Shown piece after piece: positions 1 to 12,415 of a stretch of 64,000 nucleotides of DNA. Below the pieces are notes generated by a model. It ran no database searches. It was not told the origin of the DNA and saw only the letters and a program-made list of their open reading frames with translations. Origin of the DNA: Zingiber officinale (Eukaryota > Streptophyta > Magnoliopsida > Zingiberales > Zingiberaceae); contig NC_056002.1 in the NCBI RefSeq assembly GCF_018446385.1, forward strand, positions 11,232,894-11,296,893, given 5' to 3'. Positions within the stretch are counted from its first letter, which is position 1. Every line of letters starts with the position of its first letter. The position numbers were made by a program, and so were the translations under genes.

Positions 1-2880
1 TTGAACGTTAAGTTTGAATGCTAACTTGGTGAAACGTTGTCTACATAATAGCTTGGTAAATACATCAATAATTTGATCTTCCGTAGAGATGTAAGAAACC
101 AAAAGTTGTCAAGTCGTCACGCGCTCACAAACAAAATAAAAATCAATCTCTACATGCTTGGTGTAAGTATGAAAAATAGGATTTGTCACAAAATAAGTCG
201 CTCTAATATTATCACACCATATTTTAGGCATAGCAATTGGGAATAAGTGTAATTCCGAAAGAAGAGATTGTAGCTAAATAATTTCTGGCGTTGTATTAGC
301 AATAACTTTATATTCAGCTTCAGTACTTGAGCGAGAGACTGTAGGTTGCTTCTTTGAAAGCCAGGAAAAAAGATTTCGCCCAAGAAATATAACATATCCA
401 CTAGTAGAACGTCTATCTTCGGGAGATCCAGCCCAATCTGCATCACTGTAGGCAATCAACTCTCGTGAAGACTGCAATATAAAAGAGGACCATGTAGAAT
501 AATATTTTTGAGATATCGAAGAATTCTCTTAACACCTTCCCAATAATGTTCAGTAGGAGCATGCATAAATTGACAAGCACGATTCACAGCGAAAGTAATA
601 TCGAGTCGTGTAATTGTGACATATTATAGGACACCAACAATACTACGATAGATCTAGGAGTCAAACATTGACGACGGGACTAAAAATATCATTGAAGTCA
701 ATAACTGGCTGTTGATTAAAGCCTTTAGCTTTAAGGCGAGCTTTGTAATGTTCAATAGAACCATCTGCACGATGCTTAATTCGGTAAACTCATTTAGAGC
801 CCATAATATTCATAGATGGAGTACGAGGAACTAAGCTCCAGGTTGCATTGTGAAGAAGAGCATCAAATTCTATAGCTATCACATCACGCCAATTTGGATC
901 TTTGACTGTCTGTGTAAAACTAGAAGGTTCAACAAAATTTGATGAAGCAATAAGAGCACGTGGAAGAGGATAACGAGTGGAAACTGGTTGACATCGTGTA
1001 TAAATATCGCTTAGAGGAAACATCCGCCGAGGAATGTCATCATCAGAGCTACACGGAGATGAGTGGTCAGACAGATGAAAATCAGAACTAGAGAGTGAAT
1101 CACCACTAGTAGCTGAGTCTACAGGAACTTGTGGAAATGGAGTAAGACCCAAGATATCATCCCCCTTGTACTTTTAATATGTCCTGATGAATCAATATGT
1201 GGGACTTCTAGTATATTACTTGGTGACATTAGATAGTTGCCTTGATTATCTGAAGGAGAATCTGAGGGAGCGACTGCAAACAGAAATAAAGATTCATCAA
1301 AAGTAACATGTTGAGAAATATATATCCGATCGGTCGAAATATGGAGACAACAGTACCCATGATGCAAATTACTATAACCAAGGAAAACACATTGTAAAGA
1401 GCGAGGGTTTAACTTGTGTTTAGAGTAAGGTCATAGCCAAGGATAACATGCACAACCAAAGATACGAAAGAAGGAGTGATCTGTAAGATAATTATAAAGT
1501 CTTTTCAAGGGACACTTATTTTGAAATAGTGGAGTGGGTAAACGATTGATAAGGTAGACTGCGGTTTGGATGACATCATCCCAAAATTTAAGTGGAACCG
1601 AGATATGATTAAGAAGAGCTAAGGCAGTTTCAATCACATGACGATGTTTTCTCTCAACGGATCCATTTTGTTCAAGAGTATGGGGACAAGAGACTCGATG
1701 GATGATGCCAGAGGAAGTGAGATGACGATGAAACACTTAATACTCTCCACCCCAATCAGAATAAAGGGAGAGGATTTTACGATCAAAATAGCTCTTAACC
1801 TTTTTTTTAAAAGCGACAAAAAATATCAAAGAGATCAAACTTTCTTTTCATAGGAAAAATCCAAGTAAAGTGGCTAAATTGTTAATAAAAATAATATAAT
1901 AAAGAAAATCTTGATTAGATAGAATAGGAGCAGGACCCCACACATCAGAGTGAATAATTTCTAAAGAAAAACTAAAAGTGCGAGAAGAAGACACAAAAAG
2001 TAATTTATGAGATTTTGCTTTCATGTAAGCTTCATATAAATGAGAAGATACTAAAGAAATTGGTAAACCATAATGGTTAATGATATTCTGAACAACACGT
2101 AGAGACGGATGACTAAGACATGCGTGCCAAGAGAATTTATCAGTGTGTTCTCCAACAAAAGCATTAGTATAGGTGGGTTGAAGATGATAAAGGTCATCTT
2201 TATGCTTCCTCAGAGTAGAATATTTTCTATCATGGGATCCTTCACAAGACAATGATGAGGATGAAATTCAAATAATACATTATTATCAAGAGCAAATTGA
2301 CGCACAGAAAGTAAATTTTTTGTTATAGAAGAAACATGAAGAGTGTTGCGCATATGAAAAGTTCGACCGCATGAGTGAAAAGATATGTTTCCAATGTGAG
2401 CAATTTGTAAACCTGAGTTATTACCTATTTGTACCATATCGAGTCCATCATAAGACGAAGCTTCTGTGAGAATATTATATTCCGGTGTAATATGATGAGT
2501 TGTTTCAGAATCCGAATGTCATCCTGAGTTCTCAAGAGTCGATGAAACTATATTAGGAGAGATAGAATGTAAGAATACTCTAGAATGAGATGACTGGGTT
2601 GTAGAATGCTAAGAAGGTGGTGGCCGATTTAAAGACAGATGCGCTCCTTGTGAAATAGTTGGTTGTCCCAATGCTGCAGGACCAACAGTAAAATTTGAAT
2701 CAAATCTTTTAGGACATTGAATACCAATATGTCCAACTCTGAGATAAATTTAACATCTTCTCCAACTATAAGACCAATCAAATCTTCTAGAACAATGAAT
2801 ATCAGTATGACCAACGATGTAACAAATTTGACATCGGTCTAAACATTGCTTTTGGCCACATTGATGTCATTGAGTATCTG
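1..2880 (-). mobile_element. Ty1/Copia LTR retrotransposon fossil, internal part
   Basis: Read on the minus strand, the blocks follow Copia order. Gag-type zinc-knuckle remnants lie near 2690-2840, the protease/pre-integrase region near 2100-2440, integrase near 1430-2250, the start of reverse transcriptase near 600-900, and RNase H near 1-480. Recognisable pieces include an RNase H block with [17 protein letters not shown] and an integrase block with EQNGSVERKHRH. The order integrase before reverse transcriptase is the Copia hallmark. The element is old and badly broken, with roughly ten breaks, and the left end lies outside the window. No LTR was recognised. The lineage within Copia was not determined. 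Confidence 0.9.
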
Positions 2881-3613
2881 ACATCGAAAAGGATTAAAGT
2901 AGCGGTGATGGAACCCGGGTTGTCAATGCCAAAATCAGTAGTAAAGGATGTCGATATCAAAATCGGCAGTAAACGATGTCGACATCAAAATCAGCAGGAA
3001 AAGGAATTGGTGTTAATGTGTTGCTGCTTGGAAGAAGAGGAATTGTCTAGTTGCTGTTGTCGGCTGAAAGAGCAACTAGTTCTGGTGGAATGGAGTTGGC
3101 TTCTTGCTGGGAAAACAGGGAGAAGTTGTGGCTGGTGGTGGAAAACAGGAAGGAGAAATAAAGAAGGAACGTTTGCTAGGAGAAAAGATAAAAAATACTA
3201 CTGCCGTGGACTTATGTGAAGAGAAGAAGAAATTAGGAGAAAAGTAGAAAGGGGAAAGAGGAAGAGAGGGCTAACAAGAAATAATAGGTTGAGCGGAGGT
3301 GGCCATCGGCTGTCAGTTGTTGGTGAAGGAGGAAGCAATAAATATTGACGAGTAGACGAAAATAAAAATATAGGTACTAATGATCATAACTATGAGATTA
3401 TGAATAAATTAATAGGTAGAGAAAAGAAATAATATAAAAAAATTTTTATAATGCTATTATTAAAATTAATAGACTTATTTATACAAATTTTCTAAAATAA
3501 TAATAGAAAAATTAAATATATTATACAATCGTAATAATTATAAACATAATAATATAATAGACATAGAAATATTATTTTTCCTATTTTATTCATGTTGATC
3601 TTGATTGCGGATG
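2881..3613. other. stretch without a recognised gene
   Basis: This stretch may include leader or LTR sequence of the neighbouring Copia fossil. It contains a short direct repeat of a GATGTCGATATCAAAATC-like unit near 2945-2990 and is purine-rich from 3000 to 3350. An open frame at 2905-3219 has no recognisable domain and low-complexity composition, so I do not call it a gene. Confidence 0.4.
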
Positions 3614-3621
3614 GTCAATCC

Positions 3622-4262
3622 TAGGGATGTAAACAAGTCGAGTCGAGCCGAGTTTTGGAGTGTTCAAGCTTGTTTGATAAGATAACCAAGTCGAGTCAAG
3701 CCGAGCTTAAAATGAACCAAGCTTTTGAAATGAGTGTTCAAGCTTGGCTTGATTTATTTTTTATGAGCTTGAGTTTGTTTAAATCTTGGCTTGAATTTGG
3801 TTCATTTAGAAGTTATCAAGCTCTCAATTCAAGTTTGGCTTGAGCTTGGTTCGAGCTTGGCTTGAGCTTGGTTTAAGAGCTTGGTTTGAGCTTGATTCGT
3901 TTAGATGTTATCAAGCTCTCAATTTAAACTTGTTTGATTGTTTGAAACTTTTAATTATTTGATTAGTTATTAAGATTGATAATTTAAATTTATTTATTTA
4001 TTTTATAATTTTTTAGCATATTGAAAAGAGTTTTATTAATAAATATGGTTCATGAATATTGTTCACGAATATTGTTCATGAATATTGTTCATGAACATTA
4101 ACGAGCTGAACATATATATGTTCAAGCTTGTTTGTTTAGCTTAATGAGCTGTTCAAATTTATTTGTTTAATTAATCTAATGTATATTGAACAAACATAAA
4201 TAAATTTTTACCAAACCGAACACCAAGCTTGTTCACAAACGTTTGATTCATTTACAACCCTA
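3622..4262. mobile_element. non-autonomous hAT-type MITE (copy 1)
   Basis: The ends are inverted (TAGGGATGTAAA at the left, TTTACAACCCTA at the right) with one mismatch. The 8-bp flanks GTCAATCC (3614-3621) and ATCAATCC (4263-4270) differ at one base, which fits a hAT-size target duplication. The interior is rich in GAGCTTGG/CAAGCTTG motifs and has no coding capacity. A second copy lies at 28202-28760 and a very diverged relative near 6768-7168. Confidence 0.7.
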
Positions 4263-4271
4263 ATCAATCCT

Positions 4272-4480
4272 CCAAACCATTTTCCATGGTCGAATACCTA
4301 GTCCGCTCATGGGGCTTATCCGTCGCAGAGGCATCCAAGGTCTCCAAACTATCCCGATGTTGTTCTCAACTTCTTGAGACCCAGGGCTTCGAGGACTCCT
4401 ACCAAGAAGATCGTCGTTCTCTTCCCTGATTTCATTGTCTAAGATGTGAAGAATAATCTGGCATCGGGTCTCAACCGACA
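4272..4480 (+). pseudogene. mTERF family gene fragment
   Basis: A frame starting at 4287 reads MVEYLVRSWGLSVAEASKVS and then LLETQGFEDS. This resembles the N-terminal part of plant mitochondrial transcription termination factor (mTERF) proteins, which typically have FMVEYLVSTCGLS and FLKSQGFDD. A neighbouring frame continues the similarity with KKIVVLFPDF and DVKNNL, so the fragment carries a frameshift and at least one in-frame stop. Only about 65 codons of a family usually near 380 residues are present, so it is a truncated relic. mTERF genes often occur as clusters in plants, so a parent copy elsewhere is likely. Similarity was judged by eye. Confidence 0.55.
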
Positions 4481-4782
4481 GGCAGCGCTAAAGGATGGTG
4501 GCGGCAGTGAGGAAGGGGATGGCGGCGACAGCGGCAGCGGCAAGAGAGCAAAAGAAAATAAAAATGGAAAAAGTTGAAAAAAATTTAAAAAAAAAAAATG
4601 ATGGGAAAAATAAAGATATTAGGATTGCCATAATAGCGCTCGCCTACGGGAGTGCAGGGAAAGTTATGCAGCATAATAATAATAATATTATTATTATTAT
4701 ATTTAAATTTATCTGATAAATAAATTAAGAAAAAAAATTATTTACTAATGAACCGGCCGAACAAATACTATTAAATATTGAC

Positions 4783-4790
4783 TATAAATA
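4783..4790 (+). promoter_or_regulatory. TATA box candidate of the SAUR gene
   Basis: The motif TATAAATA lies 260 bp upstream of the SAUR start codon, in front of a pyrimidine-rich stretch that would be the 5' untranslated leader. Confidence 0.5.
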
Positions 4791-4906
4791 TGCCTTCTCC
4801 GGGAACTCCCCTCTCTCCCCTGTTTCAGTATTAAAAAAGGCTGCGTTCTTTTAATGTTGCTGCAGCAGCAACGACTGCTCCACATCTTCTCTTCTTCTCC
4901 TCGATC

Positions 4907-5005
4907 ATGTCGAATCTTCCCAAATCCCTCCGTGATGCTTCCTTGAATCTCTCCCACCTCTCCGTCTTCAGCTCCGATCCCTGGCCCTTCATTTCCTCCA
5001 ATTAA
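4907..5005 (+). other. upstream open reading frame in the SAUR leader
   Basis: A 32-codon frame (MSNLPKSLRDASLNLSHLSV..., ending at a TAA) lies between the TATA candidate and the SAUR ATG. It is out of frame with the SAUR and ends 44 bp before it. If transcription starts near 4815, ribosomes would meet this ATG first. Whether the peptide is conserved is unknown. Confidence 0.35.
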
Positions 5006-5049
5006 TCATTTCCCTGCTCTGCTTTCAATCATTTCAGAAATTCGACGGC

Positions 5050-5409
5050 ATGCCCGGGATCCACATGCAGATGCTGCACCGGGTGGCGATCGGCGGCGGA
5101 GGGGGGAGTAGGGGCTGCGCGGCGGTTCCTCCGCCGCCCAGGGGGTGGATGGCGGTCAGGGTGGGGAGCGAGGGGGAGGAGCAGCAGAGGTTCGTGGTGC
5201 CGGTGGGGTACCTGAACCATCCTCTGTTCCTGGCGCTGCTCCGCGCGGCCGAGGAAGAGTACGGCTTCCACCACTCCGGTGCCATCACCCTTCCCTGCCA
5301 CGTCGAGCACTTCCGCCGCGTCCAGGGCATCATCGACCGCGACACCTCCACCTCCGCCGATCACCGCCACCACCACCACCACCACTTCCATCTCTGTTTC
5401 AGAGCCTAA
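5050..5409 (+). CDS. SAUR (small auxin-up RNA) family protein
   Basis: A 119-residue intronless frame carries the SAUR core at about residues 31-97: GWMAVRVGSEGEEQQRFVVP, then YLNHPLFLALLRAAEEEYGF, then a piece matching ITLPC..HF. SAUR proteins are small auxin-induced regulators that inhibit PP2C.D phosphatases at the plasma membrane and so activate proton pumps for cell expansion. The glycine- and proline-rich N-terminus and the short acidic insert after VRVGSE resemble the SAUR32-like subgroup. A run of eight histidines at about residues 105-112 near the C-terminus is unusual. The frame is GC-rich, as is common for monocot single-exon genes. The family call is firm; the subgroup is inference. 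Confidence 0.92.
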   Translation: MPGIHMQMLHRVAIGGGGGSRGCAAVPPPPRGWMAVRVGSEGEEQQRFVVPVGYLNHPLFLALLRAAEEEYGFHHSGAITLPCHVEHFRRVQGIIDRDTSTSADHRHHHHHHFHLCFRA

Positions 5410-8368
5410 AATTTCCTTGCATGCAACAACAACAACAACAAAGAGGAAGAGGAACAAGGCTTAATTAATTAGGCAGTAATGAATTAGAAGTAGGCTTCTA
5501 ATTATAAAAAATAGTTAAGAGTTTAGTTTTCTTTTTTAATGTTTTGTTTCATCTTGTAAGATAACTATGAACAACTTGTTCTTTCTTAATTATATTAATT
5601 GGTTTTCAGTCATAAAATTAATGAATTATTAAAAAGAAAGTCAAAGTGGAGAATAAATTGGGTGCCAAGAAAGAAGTAAAGCTTCATCATATGCCTTTCA
5701 TTTATGCAATATTCCATAAGTTATACGAAGGGTGTCTTTATTTATATACATTTTATTCGAAGGGCTTATTTGTAGTAGTTAGTTAATAACTAGTCAATGG
5801 TGACCTTTACTTTTGTGAGAGGTCATAATTAATCAAACTATATTGGTCATCTTATGTCATTATGCAAAATTATATAAAATATTTTAGAATAATTAGTTTG
5901 TGCCAAAACTAATATAAACAACAAATGATTCATGCTCATTTATCTTGATATCTCTTTACTGTTTGTAATACATCAAAACACCCCTCGAGTCACTCTCGTA
6001 GGTCTCACGAAAGTGATCAATTAGATATTTCCTTGCTCTTGTGTTCTTGATCACCATAATACAAATGCACAAAAAAGAAATATACCTAGCACAAAGATCT
6101 ATTGGAAGTGTGTTTAATTTATTGTTCGAAGTGATTTTTTATAAGACTTGCACTCTTGATCAAGGATGAACAAGGGCTCATCCACTGAATGACTAGTTTG
6201 ATTAATGTTTATTGGCTTTATATGTTTAGTCAATAGTTGGATTAGGGTTCCAAGTCATATTGTTAGACTTATGACTTTGTCTTATTCAAGTGCCACTAAC
6301 ACTTTGCCAAATCTGAGGCTATGTGATGATATATATGTATAATCAACATTCATTTAAAATATAAGATTAATAAAATAAAATTGCACTCTCTATGATTAGT
6401 TAGAAGTACAGGGCAAACCAATAATAGTATATCATTAATTTAAAGATGAATTCATGAGGATTCTAAGCGTTAAGACTAAATAAATAATTATTTATTGGGG
6501 GTAGATGTGCTTTGTTAATTCCATATGTGAGAATTTAAGTAATTGTTAGCCTCTTGTTTAATTTTGTCTTATTTAAGAGCCAACGACCTTTTGCCAAATC
6601 TTAGTGTGTATGATGATAGGTAACCAACCTACATTTTTTAAAGTTTAATTGTAATAGTTAATTTGAATAGATTACAAGATCATTATTGCAAATGTTTGAA
6701 TAGGATTATATATATAGGATTGGGGTTAATAAATAAAGTCAAACAAAGCGTTGTGTTGTTAATGGTTGTTGATTTGATAAGACTAGACGAGCTTAAAATA
6801 AATCAAGCCGTGGTATTCAAATTTTGATTAGTTTCATTTTTAGTTTAAGCATAGTTTGAATTTAATTAAATGTTATCAAACACTTAATTCGTGTTTGTTT
6901 AATTTTTGAGTGAGTGATCTAGCTTGATATTATAATTTTTTATCCATTACAAGAGTATTTTTTTTTATTTACAAGTTTGATAAAAATGAATATAATTTAT
7001 AACTTTTGTGACGAATAATTCACAGTTTCTATTTACAAATATTAACAATCAAACATATTTATGCAATCAAGCTTGTTCATTTAATTTAACAAGTTATTTA
7101 AATTTATTTATTTAATTAACTTTATGTATATTAAATGAAATAATTCTTATCAAACTTATTTACCAACATTCAATGCACTCTTCCTCTCCTTTCTTATATT
7201 ACAAAGTAATTACTTACTTTACCATGATAATTCACATTCACATCATGAAAACTTATTGAAATAAATAAAGGAAAAAAAAACAAGAAATATAAATGCACTT
7301 GGTCCCCATCCCTTTTGTTCATATTTCAACATCGGCATCTTTGTCTCCTTCCTCCTAAATTCTCCCCCATCAAAACTCTACGAGGGTGACGGCTCAACTC
7401 AACAAAATCATGGGCAAAGAAATACGTTTAATTCAATTATTCAGTACCTTTGCATCAACACCTAACCACACGTATACACATATCACACACGACACATAAC
7501 TCTCCCTAAAGCAGGAGTAAACACTAAAGCAGCAAGGTAGACTTCCAACGAGGGGAGGTGCCGGAGATAAACTCGATCAAACTGTTCAGAAGGTGCCATA
7601 ATTGAAGTGTAGTTTGACTGCATGCATTTGGCCACGTACGTGGACTCGTTCCTGCTGGCCGACTCATGCATGCATGCATGTATAAGTCCACCTACGCAGG
7701 CCTACAGCTTAATTTCTGCGTACTGCGCCTATAGATTTTGTCTAAATTTGGCAGTAAAATGGATAGGCTTTGACTAATTGCAGCAGCGGTTCTATGCGTT
7801 AACTAGGTAATTAAGTAGGTCTAAGGTCCATGGAGTAGGTCAGGCATTGCTTTTCGATGCTTGGTTCTGAGTTTCATAAACAAATTTTTGGTGCAAATCT
7901 TATCAATGCATCTATTTTTTAAAATATTGAACGTATTCTCTTTGTTATTTTGTTAATTATTGCATTTGTTTTCATGTTAGATTTACTGATTTGTATAGTT
8001 GTATAGGACTTTTGAAGAAATGAATGGTAAATCCAAATCTTAGCAAGACATTGAAAATTAAAGATTTTAGACCTATAATCTAGATATCCCAACCAATAAA
8101 ATGTTACACTCAATAAAGATAGAATATATAAAATTTAAGTACATATGTTTATTGATTAATGACAAAAGCTACAAGGCCCACTCTATTGCTAGCATTAGCA
8201 TGTGGCAATTAATACAGGAGCAAGAAAAAACTTGCTCCTCTGTTGGTTCGCTACAAACTCACTGTTGGCGCATTACATCAATCTTTTTTGGAACAATATT
8301 GACAGGAAAAGGATACAAAGAATTCACTGGTTGTGGTCGATCCATACGCCAAGATATACAATTGAAGA
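5410..8368. other. AT-rich intergenic DNA
   Basis: No gene was recognised. The first 150 bases probably include the SAUR 3' untranslated region. Two diverged segments with TTTGCCAAATCT cores (about 6260-6320 and 6550-6620) look like an old duplication. A diverged hAT-MITE relative occupies about 6768-7168. The last 200 bases probably include the kinesin 3' untranslated region on the minus strand. Confidence 0.5.
6768..7168. repeat. diverged relative of the hAT-type MITE (copy 3)
   Basis: The segment follows the same order of motifs as the copies at 3622 and 28202: GATAAG, GAGCTTAAAAT, TTATCAA.C.CTTAATTC, CAAGCTTGTTCATTTA, and ATGTATATT followed by ACCAACATTC. It is much more diverged and its terminal repeats are no longer recognisable. 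Confidence 0.5.
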
Positions 8369-11300
8369 CTACCATTGCATCCAGCTGAAGGATCTTTTGT
8401 GAGTCTGCTGTACTGCGAAATTGAGCCCAAACATCTCTTTCATGGTCTCTTCTCCTTGCTCCACAAAGCCGACAAGCTTTGCAACGAGTGATGCACTCTC
8501 CTTTACGTGTTCGATATCAGTTTCAGTCCACATGAGCTGTGATAGTTGTATTCTCCTCTTCTTGGAGTTCAAGCTTATTCCCCACTTAGCATAAAGGCTC
8601 TCCCTTTCTTGAGGAGAGAATACCTTCCCAATCAGCTTGCATAGCCTATACCTCTCCTGACGAAGATATCTCATGCTGATAAAAATCGATATAAGAATAT
8701 TATAAGTACATCCGAGCATTTGAAAATATTAGCAAAAGAGACTAGTCATAGACATACCTTGAAGAAGGGTTTAATCGGCTGCCATCTTCAGCTACTATGC
8801 CACTAGCATTTCTATGGGAGAAAATGTTCTTGAGAAGGGACAACCTTCTGCATTCTACTTCCATGTAAAAGGAATCGGTTGTGTCGCCTTTGAAGAGTAG
8901 GAAGAAGCAACTTCTGTGCACCAAGGAGACATGGCATGCGTGCCACAGCTGGATGATCTCCTCTTGCTTTCTAAGGAACTCCAATTGCCATTGCAAAGGA
9001 GACTCCGGAGAACATGGAATTGCATTGAGTCCATCCTTTTGTTTCTCCTCACTTCCAATGGTTTCCAATTGGTGCCGTTGAGTTTCCTGAATTATATCAT
9101 AAATAAGTTGTAGGAATTATTGAATTACAACTTTCTTACTCGATTTTCTGACAATATTATTAGGAATTGTACTAAAAGGCATACCTGATCAGCAAAGAGT
9201 GGTTGCTCATTATTGCCATCAACGACATTCTTCACTTCTGTAGAAATAACATTAGCATCAATCTCTTTTTGAACAATTTCGTCAACATCTGCAGTCTTAG
9301 CCATGTTACTGAGAAGCACTTTTTCAGAAGCCTTAGATTCTTCTATCCAATCAGAAAATATACTGAGTCTGCATCCAACTCCCTTCGGCATTCCAGAAAT
9401 CCCCTTTGACAAAAATTTAGGTGTTGTCTCATGGTCTTGATCAGCATCTTCGAGCAAAGAGAAGACTGAATTGTTCATCAAACTTGCCATGCAACTGTTA
9501 CTTCTAGTTAGTATCGATTCTCGGGTGCTTATGACTTTTTTCACTGGATTTGATTGAGAAAATTCATCAGCTCCCAGCTTGTTCAAATTCTCATCTGCCC
9601 TATTTACACAATCTATACATCCTGCGTATTGTGGTGAAAATTTTTCGAGTGTATCCTCAGTCGGTGTAACCAAGCCCTCCCTTTCAGCATTCAGAGGATT
9701 AAACTCATTAGCTCTTCCATCACTCAAGGCATGTATCTCGACGCACCGAACTTCCTTGCAGTGCTCTTCAGAATCTTCTTCGATGATACCCTCTTTGGTC
9801 TGGTGCAGGGTAAGTTCATTTAAGGCAGGATTGCTAATTGTTCTACTGGGTGGAAGTTGATCATCCAAAGGCTCGTGGTAACTGAACTTATTAACTTGTA
9901 CTTGTGCATTACATCTCAAGTTGCCGATTTGTGGGTTTTGGTAGTCAATGCCAGAGAGACCAGAGATCGAAAATGTATCATCGCTGTTACTGCGTGCATG
10001 CAAATATGATGCCTGAGTGGATTCTTCCTAAGAAGAGGAAAAGAATCAAGGATTAGAAAAGCACAAGCAAACTCATAGAATGTATTTTTAGGCACAGGGA
10101 ATATTACCCATTGTCTTGATTGTTCATCCACTACAGCTTGAAGCAGATCATTAAGCCGAGATTGAGCAAAGTCTCTTTGCAGCATCAGTTCCTTGATTTT
10201 GCATTCCATCTAAATGAACAAGTCGATGAAAGAGTGTTGTCTGTTGATTCTATTAAATGAAATGAAAATTCAGCATGCACCAACAACATGAAAAAGAAGA
10301 TCACAGAGATAACCTTCTTAATCTGAGCATCTTTATCTTGAAGAACATCAGAATGATCGTTGGGTGTACTAAATCCTGCATGTCTTAGTTCGTTCTCCAA
10401 CCTAGAAATCTCTCTCTGCAGGTGCTTCATAAATGCCTTATCGGACATCATCACATTGACTTTTGCATTGGTGACTACTTGTTTGGCACAGCTTGCAAAC
10501 AAAAGGGTGTTCCTGGATTGCTCGATGTGGCTCCTTGCAGGGCTCATTGTGCAGATTATGGCAGTTCTTGCATTGCCGCCTAAGTAAGGTTGCAGTATGC
10601 GCGTCAACTTGGAATCTCTAAATGGAATGTGACCACTTCTCCCTTTACTGTTCATTTTTACAAAAGAAAGAGATCAAAACTAATGCAACAAAAAGAAAAA
10701 CAATAAAACACACATTGCTTAAACTTAATTCAGTAACCTTAGTTTGCGAATGACAGTTCCAAGTGTAAGCAAGCTTCTATTGATGTGGCAACCTTCTTTT
10801 ATCCGATTACTCGCAGATGACACTTGAGACGCTGCCCGTTCACTTCCTGCTAAATCTACAAAATTCTACCCAAACCAAAATCCTAAACCTCATGTTGGTT
10901 CAATCTTCATTAAAAACAGAACTAACAAGAGTGAGCATAATACCACAGAAGCTAAAAGGGTACTTGAACTGTCTTTACTCGTAAATTCACGAGCAGTGCT
11001 TTGAACAGTCTGTGATCACAAAAACATAACTAATTATCATCATTTTCCATTAAGTTGGGAAAAGTTACCTAAATGATGAAAGGGGCAAACCAATCTCAGT
11101 ATCTGATGAGATCGAGAGCTCATCTCATTCAAACTTGTCTCTCCAACTTGCCTTTGTGCTTCAAAAAAACACAAAGATTAAGGAGTATAATTATGTTTAT
11201 ACTTTATTATCAAGAAAACAACAAATCTTAGGCATTTCTCTGTAACTAATTATACCTGCACAGATTGCAAGAAGATCATTGAGATGCCATTGGTCCCTCA

Positions 11301-12161
11301 GTGTTTCCTCTGTAAGTTTATCTACAACAGTTCCTCTCTACATATACATGATTGTCATTCAATTGCATCCAATAAATAATAGAGAAAAAAAAGTTAGTTA
11401 AATCATTCTCTACCTCTGGATCATCAAGAAGTCTAAGAGGAAGACTGTCTGCAATCAGGAGATCTCTCACTGCTTCGTTGTATATCTCTATCGCCGAGAA
11501 TTTCAACACGTATTCTCGATCCCCATGCTATACAAAAAGAAATAAAAAATCAATCAATGAATGAACAATATTGTTACAAAGTTGAAGAAAATTCCCAATG
11601 TTTTGCACCCTTCTGATGTAATCGTAGATGTCATCCACAGTATGAGCAGTTATTCCACACATTGTGTAAGTTTTGCCACTGCTTGTTTGTCCATACGCGA
11701 ATATACTTGCTGCAGATGAAAATGTCAGATAAAAAGGAAGAAAGCCCTAACTTTCCATGAATAAACTTGCACACTTGTTCTTACCATTGATTCCATGGAG
11801 AACTGAAAGAGCTACTTCCTTGGCACCTTCATCATACACTTGCCTTGTGTCACATGCGCATCCAAACACTCTATCTAAGAATGTGCGTGTGTGTTTCGAA
11901 AAAGAAAGGTCAAGAAACAATCCAAAACAAAGTATTCAAGGGAAAAGAAGAAGCTTGTTTCGGTATCAATGGCGAAGACTGACCAAATGTGTAAGACGAG
12001 GGATACAGCGATCTCTCTGGGAGGTAGGGTTTGAAGACGACGGATGTACCGTCGACGCAATCCCAATCCGCGGGGTCATTCTTCTCGATCTCCTTGGCGT
12101 TGATCGGCCTCAGCCTGACGGAAACCAGGAACTTCTCCTCCGCCATTTCCTCGCTCCCCAT
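8369..12161 (-). CDS. kinesin-7 (KIN-7F-like) with C-terminal NACK/DUF3490 domain
   Basis: Plus-end-directed microtubule motor of the plant-expanded KIN-7 group. Thirteen coding exons join in frame to 913 residues: 11984-12161, 11785-11874, 11609-11709, 11414-11527, 11256-11337, 11091-11158, 10944-11009, 10738-10865, 10314-10647, 10108-10209, 9185-10027, 8758-9086 and 8369-8675, all with GT-AG borders. The N-terminal motor domain has the P-loop GQTSSGKT (96-103), switch I SSRSH (202-206) and switch II DLAGSE (237-242). A coiled-coil-prone region ([11 protein letters not shown]) follows, then a long poorly conserved linker in exon 11 (422-702). The last about 180 residues match the NACK C-terminal domain ([35 protein letters not shown]). 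Related KIN-7 proteins act in cell division and cytokinesis. The motor closely resembles Arabidopsis KIN-7F from memory. The gene looks intact. Confidence 0.93.
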
Positions 12162-12407
12162 CTTGCAATCCTTCCGTCAATCGATACCCGAGAACTACCG
12201 AGTAAAATCGAAAAGAGAACAACAACAACAACAAAAAATCACATTTTTAGTGCTTTGATCTTTTAAAAAACGAATTTTGCAGAGAATCAAAACCTGCGCG
12301 ATTGGATTCACCAAAGAAAGTGGCATTGGAAGAAGATGAGGAAGAAATGGTTCATTTCTTTCCTCTTCTTCTCCTCCAAAGAAGAGAGATTTGAAAGGAT
12401 AATCCGA

Positions 12408-12415
12408 TATTTATG
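12408..12415 (-). promoter_or_regulatory. TATA-like box candidate of the kinesin gene
   Basis: On the minus strand the motif is CATAAATA, about 250 bp upstream of the kinesin ATG, followed by a purine-rich leader. The position is plausible, but a 5' untranslated intron cannot be excluded. Confidence 0.3.

Noticed and set aside
2905-3219. Plus-strand frame with cysteine and glutamate runs
   Set aside because: It has no domain, lies beside a Copia fossil and has simple-repeat composition.
4495-4716. Short lysine-rich frame
   Set aside because: It is low-complexity AAAA/GCGGCA composition with no upstream signals or recognised domain.
5145-5468. Second open frame overlapping the SAUR gene
   Set aside because: It is a frame shadow of the GC-rich SAUR coding sequence with low-complexity RGRG/PPPPP composition and no domain.
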